Positions 33,462 to 40,113 of a stretch of 50,029 bases of DNA are shown here, piece by piece. The DNA lies in contig JAAUPF010000028.1 in NCBI GenBank assembly GCA_012034575.1, positions 1-50,029 on the forward strand, read 5' to 3'. A program made the translations under genes and the position numbers. This DNA comes from Richelia sp. CSU_2_1. GTDB taxonomy: Bacteria > Cyanobacteriota > Cyanobacteriia > Cyanobacteriales > Microcoleaceae. Each line of letters opens with the position of its first letter. The stretch's first letter is position 1. The notes beneath the pieces are model-generated. The model worked only from the letters and a program-made list of their open reading frames with translations, was not told where the DNA came from and searched no databases.

Positions 33462-34463
33462 TCAATTCTTAGCTCCCTTGACGCCGATTAGCTGCACCAA
33501 CAATACTGCGATCGCATTTACGCAGAGAGTAATCACAAATAGAATTAGCGCTAAATACATCAAAGATCCGATGTGCAGCGGTTCCAATGCTTCCCGAAAT
33601 TGACTTGCCAAAACAGCGGGAATTGAGTAGCTGGGAGCTAACAAAGATGAGTTGATTTGAATCGAGTTGCCAATTACCATCGTGACGGCCATTGTTTCCC
33701 CTAAAGCGCGTCCCAATGCTAAGATAGTTGCTCCGATAATTCCCGAACTTGCTGCCGGCAATAACAGCTTGAATATCGTTTCCCAGCGAGTAGCGCCGAG
33801 GGACATGGAAGCACTGCGCAATTCAACAGGAACCGACAGCAATACATCGCGGCTGATGGCGGCTACTGTTGGCAAAATCATAATCGATAAAAGTACACCA
33901 GCAGGTAGCATTCCCGGTCCTAAAGGTTCGCTGCCAAACAGGGGAAACCAATTGAATTTGTCGAACAACCACTGTTGAATTGGCAGCAAAAAAGGAATCA
34001 AGACAAAGATTCCCCACAGGCCAACTATGACGCTGGGAATGGCCGAGATTAATTCAACCATGAATCCCAAGGGCGATCGTACCCAAATTGGCAAAAAGTT
34101 TTCGCTCGTAACTATAGCGACTGAAAGCCCTAAAGGAATTGCTAGAATAATCGCGATCGCAGAACTAACCAGCGTGCCGTATATAAATGGTAAAGCCCCA
34201 AATTGCAACTCTCCAATATCCCATTTAGGACTCCACAAAAATTGCGCTCCAAATTGGCTAATTGCCGGCCAAGCATCTTTAGAAATTATTCCGCTCATCC
34301 AGAACAGCACGGCCGCTGTTCCCAGGGCAAAAGCCCATACAAGTATTGTAAATCCTGACTCCAACCACAAACCTTCACCAGACGTATCTGTCAAATCTAC
34401 GTGGGTGTCTATCGTTGCAGGTTTACGAGTCAATTTTTTCGGTTTCTTTGAAGGATTGGTCAT
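33462..34463 (-). CDS. pstC: Phosphate ABC transporter permease PstC
   Basis: The 333-residue inner-membrane protein has a charged N-terminal tail (1-40), then six helices. YGTLVSSAIAIILAIPLGLSVAI, ISAIPSVIVGLWGIFVLIP and the EAA loop VELRSASMSLGATRWETIFKLLLPAA are typical of PstC. It pairs with PstA. It follows pstS with a 226-bp gap that contains a strong hairpin, and is tightly coupled to pstA downstream. Confidence 0.94.
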   Translation of the reverse strand: MTNPSKKPKKLTRKPATIDTHVDLTDTSGEGLWLESGFTILVWAFALGTAAVLFWMSGIISKDAWPAISQFGAQFLWSPKWDIGELQFGALPFIYGTLVSSAIAIILAIPLGLSVAIVTSENFLPIWVRSPLGFMVELISAIPSVIVGLWGIFVLIPFLLPIQQWLFDKFNWFPLFGSEPLGPGMLPAGVLLSIMILPTVAAISRDVLLSVPVELRSASMSLGATRWETIFKLLLPAASSGIIGATILALGRALGETMAVTMVIGNSIQINSSLLAPSYSIPAVLASQFREALEPLHIGSLMYLALILFVITLCVNAIAVLLVQLIGVKGAKN

Positions 34464-34635
34464 ACCCGATTATTCCTTACATAGTGAAATGTTCGATCGC
34501 GGGATCGGTAGAATTAGTTACCAGTTATCTAGGCGAGGACTTTCGCTTTGAAACCGGAATTTAAATCCCTGTCGGACTGCCCGGAAATCGCGTATTTCCG
34601 GACATAAATGCACCGTGAATTTTAATATACAAATT

Positions 34636-34671
34636 ATGAGTTTTGAGTCCTATATGAAACTCAAAACTCAT
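34636..34671 (-). terminator. Hairpin between pstS and pstC (attenuator or mRNA stabiliser)
   Basis: ATGAGTTTTGAGT (34636-34648) pairs perfectly with ACTCAAAACTCAT (34659-34671), a 13-bp stem with a 10-base loop. On the minus (sense) strand it lies 18 bases after the pstS stop and is followed by AATTTGTATATT. Such structures commonly make the binding-protein mRNA more abundant than that of the permeases. Confidence 0.6.
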
Positions 34672-34689
34672 AACTCCTAAAAGCCAGAA

Positions 34690-35718
34690 TTAACCTTTAG
34701 CAACCACACTCTGATTGACTGTTTGAACCACCCTTTGAGCCGTAGCTTGAGGAATCCGAGTAAACTCTAATTGCTGGTTGATACCTTGACCTGTAGTCAT
34801 CACCCAATTAACCATCTTTTTAATAGCCTCTGCTTTCGCAGCAGGATACTGTTTGTAGATTAACAGCCAAGTCAAACCGACGATCGGATATCCATCATTA
34901 GGATTCCCTTCAACCAAGAGGAAGTTTGCCGGGAATGTTTCCCCTGCAAAAGCTTTGTTAGCTTCTGCCAAACTAGGATCTACAAACCGACCAGCTCTAT
35001 TTTGAATAAATGCTGTTTGGAGGTTGTTTTGCCGAGCAAAAGTATCTTGAACGTAGCCGATAGCACCCGCTGTTTGTCTCACCAAACCAGCTACACCGGG
35101 GTTTCCTTGACCGCTGAGAGGGCTTCCCGGCCAACTCGGTTGAGTAGCAGCCTTAATACTGCTGCCAATCGCCTGCAAATGGTTAGTAAAAATAAAGCTA
35201 GTACCGCTGCTATCTGCCCGCACAACTGTCCGAATAGGAGTATTTGGCAAGTTTTTAGCTTGTCCGGCGATTCCTGTTAATTGAGGAGCATTCCAACGGG
35301 TAATTTTGCCTTCAAAAATACCTCTGAGTGCCTCGCGAGTCAGTCGCACATTGCTGACTCCAGGCAAGTTGTAAACTACAGCAACCGCACCGCCGGCTGT
35401 CGGCACTGACACGACGCCGCGTTGTACTTGAGCCATTTGTGCGGCAGTCATCGGCGCATCGCTACCCGCGAAGTCAACCGTGCCTGCAATTAATGCTCGG
35501 ATACCGGCACCGCTGCCCGTTCCTTCATAGTTTACGGTAATGCCCGTGGCACTTCTCATTTGGGAGAAATAGCGATCGTACAGAGGCTTGGGAAAAGTGG
35601 CTCCCCCGCCATTTAACGTAACGGCTGCTACCGCAGAACTAATCAAACTCAGCGAAAATGCTGCTACCGCTAGCGTAACTATAAAAGTACGTCGCCAGCG
35701 TTTAGTGAAGAAAACCAT
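34690..35718 (-). CDS. pstS: Periplasmic phosphate-binding protein PstS
   Basis: The 342-residue protein has a signal peptide (RWRRTFIVTLAVAAFSLSLISSAVA, cleaved near residue 32) and PstS motifs: TLNGGGATFPKPLYDRYF, NYEGTGSGAGIRAL, VDFAGSDAPM and RADSSGTSFIFTNHLQA, which contact phosphate. There is no lipobox Cys, so it is a soluble periplasmic protein. A GAGGAG ribosome-binding site precedes the ATG. It is the first gene of pstSCAB; two PHO-box arrays lie 100-200 bp upstream, so phosphate starvation control is expected. Confidence 0.95.
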   Translation of the reverse strand: MVFFTKRWRRTFIVTLAVAAFSLSLISSAVAAVTLNGGGATFPKPLYDRYFSQMRSATGITVNYEGTGSGAGIRALIAGTVDFAGSDAPMTAAQMAQVQRGVVSVPTAGGAVAVVYNLPGVSNVRLTREALRGIFEGKITRWNAPQLTGIAGQAKNLPNTPIRTVVRADSSGTSFIFTNHLQAIGSSIKAATQPSWPGSPLSGQGNPGVAGLVRQTAGAIGYVQDTFARQNNLQTAFIQNRAGRFVDPSLAEANKAFAGETFPANFLLVEGNPNDGYPIVGLTWLLIYKQYPAAKAEAIKKMVNWVMTTGQGINQQLEFTRIPQATAQRVVQTVNQSVVAKG

Positions 35719-35818
35719 AACTCCTCATCCTCAATTAATCGATCGCAAATTTTGCAAATCTACGACCTAGGATAGACTGAAATTCCCAAGTAAAAACCTA
35801 TAAAAAGATAAGCTTGTT

Positions 35819-35844
35819 TTAAATTTTGGTTAACGTTAGATTAA
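35819..35844 (-). promoter_or_regulatory. Proximal PHO box upstream of pstS
   Basis: TTAA occurs at 35819, 35830 and 35841, exactly 11 bp apart. On the minus strand the units read TTAATCTA, TTAACCAA, TTAAAACA with 3-bp spacers, the form described for cyanobacterial SphR/PhoB sites. TATAGG (minus strand, 35797-35802) lies about 16 bp further on and could be the -10. Confidence 0.75.
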
Positions 35845-35875
35845 TTTTTTAATAGTTAAGGAATGGCTATAAAAA

Positions 35876-35912
35876 TTAATTTTATTTTAAAATTTGGTTA
35901 AATTTAGATTAA
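35876..35912 (-). promoter_or_regulatory. Distal PHO box (four units), overlapping a stop codon
   Basis: TTAA occurs at 35876, 35887, 35898 and 35909, exactly 11 bp apart. On the minus strand the units are TTAATCTA, TTAACCAA, TTAAAATA, TTAATTTT. The first three nearly duplicate the proximal box (26 of 30 bases identical). The first unit contains the TAA stop (35909-35911) of the NYN gene. Confidence 0.7.
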
Positions 35913-37318
35913 CAAAACTGGGTGGGAGCGATCGCCACTTGATGTTCCTTACCGCTTTTCTTAACTTTTAATCCGGGACAAGACTGCAAAAAATCGAGAA
36001 AACTGCCGTTTAAATGCAGGGATTTCATTTTTTTAGTAATTGGTTGACCGTATTGCTTGTGAAATTCGCCGGCTACCAGAGGAATCGAAATATAACCGCC
36101 TGGAGATTTAGCAGTTAACCCTTGGATAATTTTGGCTACAGATGCTTCGAGTGCGGGAGAGGAATTAGTTTGTGCTGCGGAAGATTTGCGAGCGATCGCC
36201 ACTTGATGTTCGCTCCCGATTAATGTCACTTGAAACACCGAAGTACGCGACTGCAAAAATTTTATCAAACTGGAATTAGCTAAAAATCGTTTGACAACCA
36301 TATCGGCATGATGCTGGTATGTATTGAAAAATATCTTTTTAAGTTTTACAATAGAAATAGCATCGGCTTTCGACTCCACTATCTCCGCTTCGATCGTTTT
36401 TAAAAGGATCTTTTCTAAAGCATCCAGCGAATCAATAGCAACTGCCTTAGCAGGTACGGTTTCTGGCAATTTCTGGGCTTCAATATTTTGAGCGTGGCAC
36501 ACAGGAGTTGCAGGTTCTTTTACCGCTGGGGTAATTTCTTGTTGGGCTGGCGGGAAAAATCCTGTATTGGTGGAAGTTAGAGCAGGGAATTCGAGAGCGT
36601 GACGTTCTTGAAAAAGCTCGGCTACACTATAAAACCTAGCTATTCGATCGTCTATAGATTTGCGTTCTGCCTGCAACAACTCGGCAATTTGATTTGCCAG
36701 TTCGGGAAAAGTAGGAATTGCCATTTCCCGATCGCAGGCATAGTGATTGGTATCGCCAGTTCTAAGATTTTCTACAGACAAAATAGCATTTTGCCGCTGC
36801 ACCCGAAACACAGTCAATCCCTGATTTTGCAATTGATTGCAAAGGTGATTTAACAAACCGTCCGAAGAACAAACAAAAACTTGTTTGACATCCCGATAGC
36901 GGTATAAAATAGCAGCACCAAAAGCAATCATTTTACCGTCAGCGCTGTTAGCACCGCCCGGAACGTGAATTAGTTCGTAACCGCGATCGTACAATTCGGC
37001 ATCCAGCTTGCCCGTACTCGAACTTTTCCAATTAGCAAAAGCAATTTTCACTTGCAGGGGATAGTCGCACAAACCGGCTAAAAACTTTTCTGCATTAACG
37101 TCAAGTTTTAAATTTTCTGCATCTAACAGCAAAATTGCTATCCCCCGATCGAACTCTGCGCTAGTTCCAGGGGCGAAAGTACGATCGTTGCAGCCCCTAC
37201 TTGAAAGGGATTGAGGCTGAAAACCTTGTTGGCGGGAAGCTTGGGGCGCATCAAACGGCAGACTGCGGAAACGACGGGTGTTGCGAAATCGATCGGGCGA
37301 ACGTCGGGGATTTTTCAT
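35909..37318 (-). CDS. NYN-LOTUS (OST-HTH) domain protein, copy 2
   Basis: The ATG at 37318 is chosen; the longer frame to 37816 is the antisense shadow of ubiD. The 469-residue protein has an Arg-rich N-terminus (KNPRRSPDRFRNTRRFR), a NYN domain (GIAILLLDAENLKLDVNAEKF, VAFANWKSS-like KIAFANWKSS, HVPGGANSADGKM, VFVCSSDGLLNHLCNQLQNQGLTVF), and two C-terminal LOTUS/OST-HTH-like repeats, each ending in a near-identical EHQVAIA motif (SLIKFLQSRTSVFQV.. and SFLDFLQSCPGLKVKK..). The conserved Asp of DAEN and of SSDG fit a PIN-like nuclease centre. RNA metabolism is inferred. Its stop codon lies in a PHO box of pstS; it is divergent from ubiD. Confidence 0.8.
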   Translation of the reverse strand: MKNPRRSPDRFRNTRRFRSLPFDAPQASRQQGFQPQSLSSRGCNDRTFAPGTSAEFDRGIAILLLDAENLKLDVNAEKFLAGLCDYPLQVKIAFANWKSSSTGKLDAELYDRGYELIHVPGGANSADGKMIAFGAAILYRYRDVKQVFVCSSDGLLNHLCNQLQNQGLTVFRVQRQNAILSVENLRTGDTNHYACDREMAIPTFPELANQIAELLQAERKSIDDRIARFYSVAELFQERHALEFPALTSTNTGFFPPAQQEITPAVKEPATPVCHAQNIEAQKLPETVPAKAVAIDSLDALEKILLKTIEAEIVESKADAISIVKLKKIFFNTYQHHADMVVKRFLANSSLIKFLQSRTSVFQVTLIGSEHQVAIARKSSAAQTNSSPALEASVAKIIQGLTAKSPGGYISIPLVAGEFHKQYGQPITKKMKSLHLNGSFLDFLQSCPGLKVKKSGKEHQVAIAPTQFC

Positions 37319-37397
37319 TAACTTACGATCGTAGCTTAACTTTATGGTGGCCGATCGCCCCATAATAAAATAACTACACTTAACAATTCTTAAAAAA

Positions 37398-38906
37398 ATG
37401 GCTAGAGATTTGCGGGGATTCCTAAAGCTGCTGGAAGAAAGGGGACAACTGCGCCGGATTAGCGCCTTAGTCGATTCCGACTTAGAAATTGCCGAAATTT
37501 CCAACCAAATGCTGCAAAAAGGCGGCCCCGGCTTGCTGTTTGAAAACGTCAAAGGGGCAGAATTCCCCGTCGCCATCAACCTGCTGGGTACGGAGGAACG
37601 AGTTTGCTGGGCGATGAATATGGAAAAGCCGATCGAACTAGAAGAGCTCGGTAAAAAATTGGGAATGCTGCAACAGCCGAAACCGCCGAAAAAGATTTCC
37701 CAAGCTGTAGAATTTGGCAAAGTCTTGTTTGACGTAGTGAAAGCCAAACCGGGGCGCGACTTTTTCCCGGCGTGCCAGCAAGTGGTGATTGAACCAGAAG
37801 GCTTAGACTTAAACAAAATTCCGATGATTCGCCCCTATCCGGGAGATGCGGGCAAAATTATCACCCTCGGTTTGGTAATTACTAAAGATTGCGAAACCGG
37901 CACGCCAAATGTCGGCGTTTATCGCTTGCAATTGCAGTCAAAAAATACCATGACTGTCCACTGGCTATCAGTCAGAGGGGGCGCGCGCCACTTGCGAAAA
38001 GCTGCGCAAGCGGGTAAAAAGTTGGAAGTTGCGATCGCCCTCGGTGTTGACCCACTCATCATTCTCGCAGCAGCAACTCCCATTCCCGTAGACTTATCCG
38101 AATGGTTATTTGCCGGACTTTATGGCGGTTCCGGCGTGAGTTTAGCCAAGTGCAAAACAGTAGATTTAGAAGTACCCGCAGACTCGGAAATCGTATTAGA
38201 AGGAACGATAACTCCCGGTGAAGTTTTGCCCGACGGGCCTTTTGGCGATCACATGGGTTATTACGGCGGTGTGGAAGATTCCCCGCTAGTGCGATTCCAC
38301 TGCATGACGCATCGGAAAGATCCGATTTATCTGACCACATTTAGCGGGCGGCCGCCGAAAGAAGAAGCAATGATGGCGATCGCGCTGAATCGGATTTATA
38401 CTCCTATTTTGCGGCAGCAAGTATCGGAAATTGTCGATTTCTTTTTACCGATGGAAGCGCTAAGTTACAAAGCAGCAATTATCTCCATTGATAAAGCTTA
38501 TCCCGGTCAAGCGCGTCGGGCTGCTTTAGCATTTTGGAGTGCGCTACCGCAGTTTACTTACACCAAGTTTGTGATTGTTGTAGATAAAAGTATCAACATT
38601 CGCGATCCGCGTCAAGTAGTGTGGGCAATTAGTTCTAAAGTTGACCCGGTGCGGGATGTATTTATTTTGCCGAATACGCCCTTTGACACGTTAGATTTTG
38701 CCAGTGAAAAACTCGGTTTGGGGGGCAGAATGGGAATTGATGCGACTACGAAAATGCCGCCGGAAACCGAGCACGAATGGGGTGAAGTTTTGGAATCCGA
38801 TCCGGATGTGGCGGCGATGGTAGAAAGGCGTTGGGCGGAGTATGGATTGGCCGATTTAAATTTGGGAGAAATCGATCCGAATTTGTTTGGCTATGAGATG
38901 AGGTAA
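37398..38906 (+). CDS. UbiD-family decarboxylase
   Basis: The 502-residue protein matches UbiD (prenylated-FMN-dependent 4-hydroxybenzoate-type decarboxylase): MARDLRGFLKLLEERGQLRRI, NVGVYRLQLQSKNTMTVHW, PIPVDLSEWLFAGLYGGSGVSLAKCKTVDLEVPADSEIVLEG, GPFGDHMGYYGG (holding the conserved acidic region) and VPMMA-like later segments (HCMTHRKDPIYLTTFSGRPPKEEA). In cyanobacteria this enzyme acts on 4-hydroxy-3-prenylbenzoate in plastoquinone synthesis. It is divergent from the NYN-LOTUS gene across 79 bp. The TAA stop is followed by TTGATAG-like units. Confidence 0.88.
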   Translation: MARDLRGFLKLLEERGQLRRISALVDSDLEIAEISNQMLQKGGPGLLFENVKGAEFPVAINLLGTEERVCWAMNMEKPIELEELGKKLGMLQQPKPPKKISQAVEFGKVLFDVVKAKPGRDFFPACQQVVIEPEGLDLNKIPMIRPYPGDAGKIITLGLVITKDCETGTPNVGVYRLQLQSKNTMTVHWLSVRGGARHLRKAAQAGKKLEVAIALGVDPLIILAAATPIPVDLSEWLFAGLYGGSGVSLAKCKTVDLEVPADSEIVLEGTITPGEVLPDGPFGDHMGYYGGVEDSPLVRFHCMTHRKDPIYLTTFSGRPPKEEAMMAIALNRIYTPILRQQVSEIVDFFLPMEALSYKAAIISIDKAYPGQARRAALAFWSALPQFTYTKFVIVVDKSINIRDPRQVVWAISSKVDPVRDVFILPNTPFDTLDFASEKLGLGGRMGIDATTKMPPETEHEWGEVLESDPDVAAMVERRWAEYGLADLNLGEIDPNLFGYEMR

Positions 38907-39236
38907 ACAGTTGATAGTCGATCGTTGACAGTTGATAGTTGAGAGAGATCGCGCGTGTTATCTAATAGGTAAGGTACATAGAGATCGTAGGTAGGGACAC
39001 GGCACTGCCGTGTCCTTGGGGGATTGTCGGATAAGCGAGCCTACTTCATTAACTGAACCTTAAAAGTCAGCGAAAAATATAAAAATGCGCTGCGGGAACT
39101 TGCTAAATGAGCGAACCATTTTGGATAATCGCGCTTTTGCGCTGCGACAGAGAAACCGGGTTTTTTTCTGAGTCTTTGCGCTGCGATGAATATGCTCGAA
39201 AAAACTCGGTTTTTGGGCTACGATGCTTAAGTTATA
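38907..39236. repeat. Intergenic region with three repeat families
   Basis: TTGATAG/TTGACAG units (38909-38945) abut the ubiD stop. A copy of the GTAGGGACACGGCACTGCCG repeat lies at 38967-39058 (other copy 316-410). A copy of the AGAAACCGGGTTTTT palindrome lies at about 39140-39227, directly ahead of the next gene. No gene is seen. Confidence 0.75.
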
Positions 39237-39467
39237 TTGTATCCTAAAGTTTGTGCCATAATTGAGGAAGGAACGATTAATCCCACTGACGAACAAGCCC
39301 AAGCCTGTCTGCGCGTGTGCCAGATGTTCTCTAGCTACTATCGAGATATTCAACTATTCCGTTTTAATGCTCACACCAGAGAAGTATATATTTTCGTAAG
39401 TGATGAGCTGCAAGTAATCGTATCTAGTAACGGACTTTGGAGGTTTTTGGATGAAACCGAACTTTGA
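39237..39467 (+). CDS. Small conserved hypothetical protein (DUF6888-like)
   Basis: The 76-residue frame opens at a TTG (39237); no better ATG is in frame. The sequence (EEGTINPTDEQAQACLRVCQMFSSYYRDIQLFRFN, EVYIFVSDELQVIVSSNGLW) is like small cyanobacterial proteins I associate, without certainty, with DUF6888. It overlaps the next gene by 17 bp, so the two are translationally coupled. This pairing and its place in a toxin-antitoxin-rich region suggest a two-gene module; function unknown. Confidence 0.5.
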   Translation: MYPKVCAIIEEGTINPTDEQAQACLRVCQMFSSYYRDIQLFRFNAHTREVYIFVSDELQVIVSSNGLWRFLDETEL

Positions 39468-39945
39468 GGAAATGAGCAGGGCGGAATTAAAAGCCTACGT
39501 TTTATCGCATCGGGATGATGATGAGGCGATTCGGATATTTTTTAGTCGTCGCAATCCACCAGATTCCAAAGCGACATGGTACGGGCCGATGACTACTCCT
39601 GAAGGTTTACCCATTGAAGAAAATATTCGCATTGCTGAGGAAGCAATTAAGCAAAGAGTTGAAATCGATCGCGAAAAACAACAACAAAGGGAAAAAGCAC
39701 ACTCGGAGAATTTACGCCACAAGTTAGAACAAGAGATTGAAGAAAAACTTAGAGCAAAAATCGAATTAGAAGTAGAAGCAAAGTTGCAGCAAAGATTAGA
39801 ACGAGAAATTGAGGATCTGATAAGTGCGATCGCCCAATTTTTAGCATCAACTAGCGGGTTTTCATCAAGACTGGCAGGCTCGATCGTACTTTTGGCAATT
39901 CGTGCCGGGATTGAAGGTTTTGGCGATTTTGAGGATCGGAATTGA
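39451..39945 (+). CDS. Coiled-coil hypothetical protein (DUF6887-like)
   Basis: The 164-residue protein begins MKPNFEEMSRAELKAYVLSHRDDDEAIRIFF, a start I associate with the DUF6887 family, then has a long charged helix (residues 70-135, IDREKQQQREKAHSENLRHKLEQEIEEKLRAKIE) predicted to be coiled coil, and a short C-terminal hydrophobic segment (FSSRLAGSIVLLAIRAGIEGF). It overlaps the preceding small gene. Function unknown. Confidence 0.55.
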   Translation: MKPNFEEMSRAELKAYVLSHRDDDEAIRIFFSRRNPPDSKATWYGPMTTPEGLPIEENIRIAEEAIKQRVEIDREKQQQREKAHSENLRHKLEQEIEEKLRAKIELEVEAKLQQRLEREIEDLISAIAQFLASTSGFSSRLAGSIVLLAIRAGIEGFGDFEDRN

Positions 39946-39962
39946 GGGCGATCGAAACTCAT

Positions 39963-40053
39963 GCGCTGCGGCATAGAAACCGGGTTTTTACCGAGTCTTT
40001 GCACTGTAACGCGTCTTCTCACAAAAAAACCGGTTTCTGGAAACCGTGCTTAC
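39963..40053. repeat. AGAAACCGGGTTTTT palindromic repeat, copy before NACHT gene
   Basis: The arms TAGAAACCGGGTTTTT and AAAAAAACCGGTTTCT flank a 40-bp centre (GAGTCTTTGCACTGTAACG). The copy continues into TTTGATAAACTTAGAGTAA (40068-40086), which is shared with the copy at 43180-43266 and may be a promoter. Confidence 0.8.
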
Positions 40054-40113
40054 ATTTTATGCAGAACTTTGATAAACTTAGAGTAACGTTCAGTCACTTC
40101 TGAGATTTTCACT

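Noticed and set aside
37319-37816. N-terminal extension of the second NYN protein to 37816
   Set aside because: This part is antisense to the well-supported start of the ubiD gene; the ATG at 37318 fits the family.
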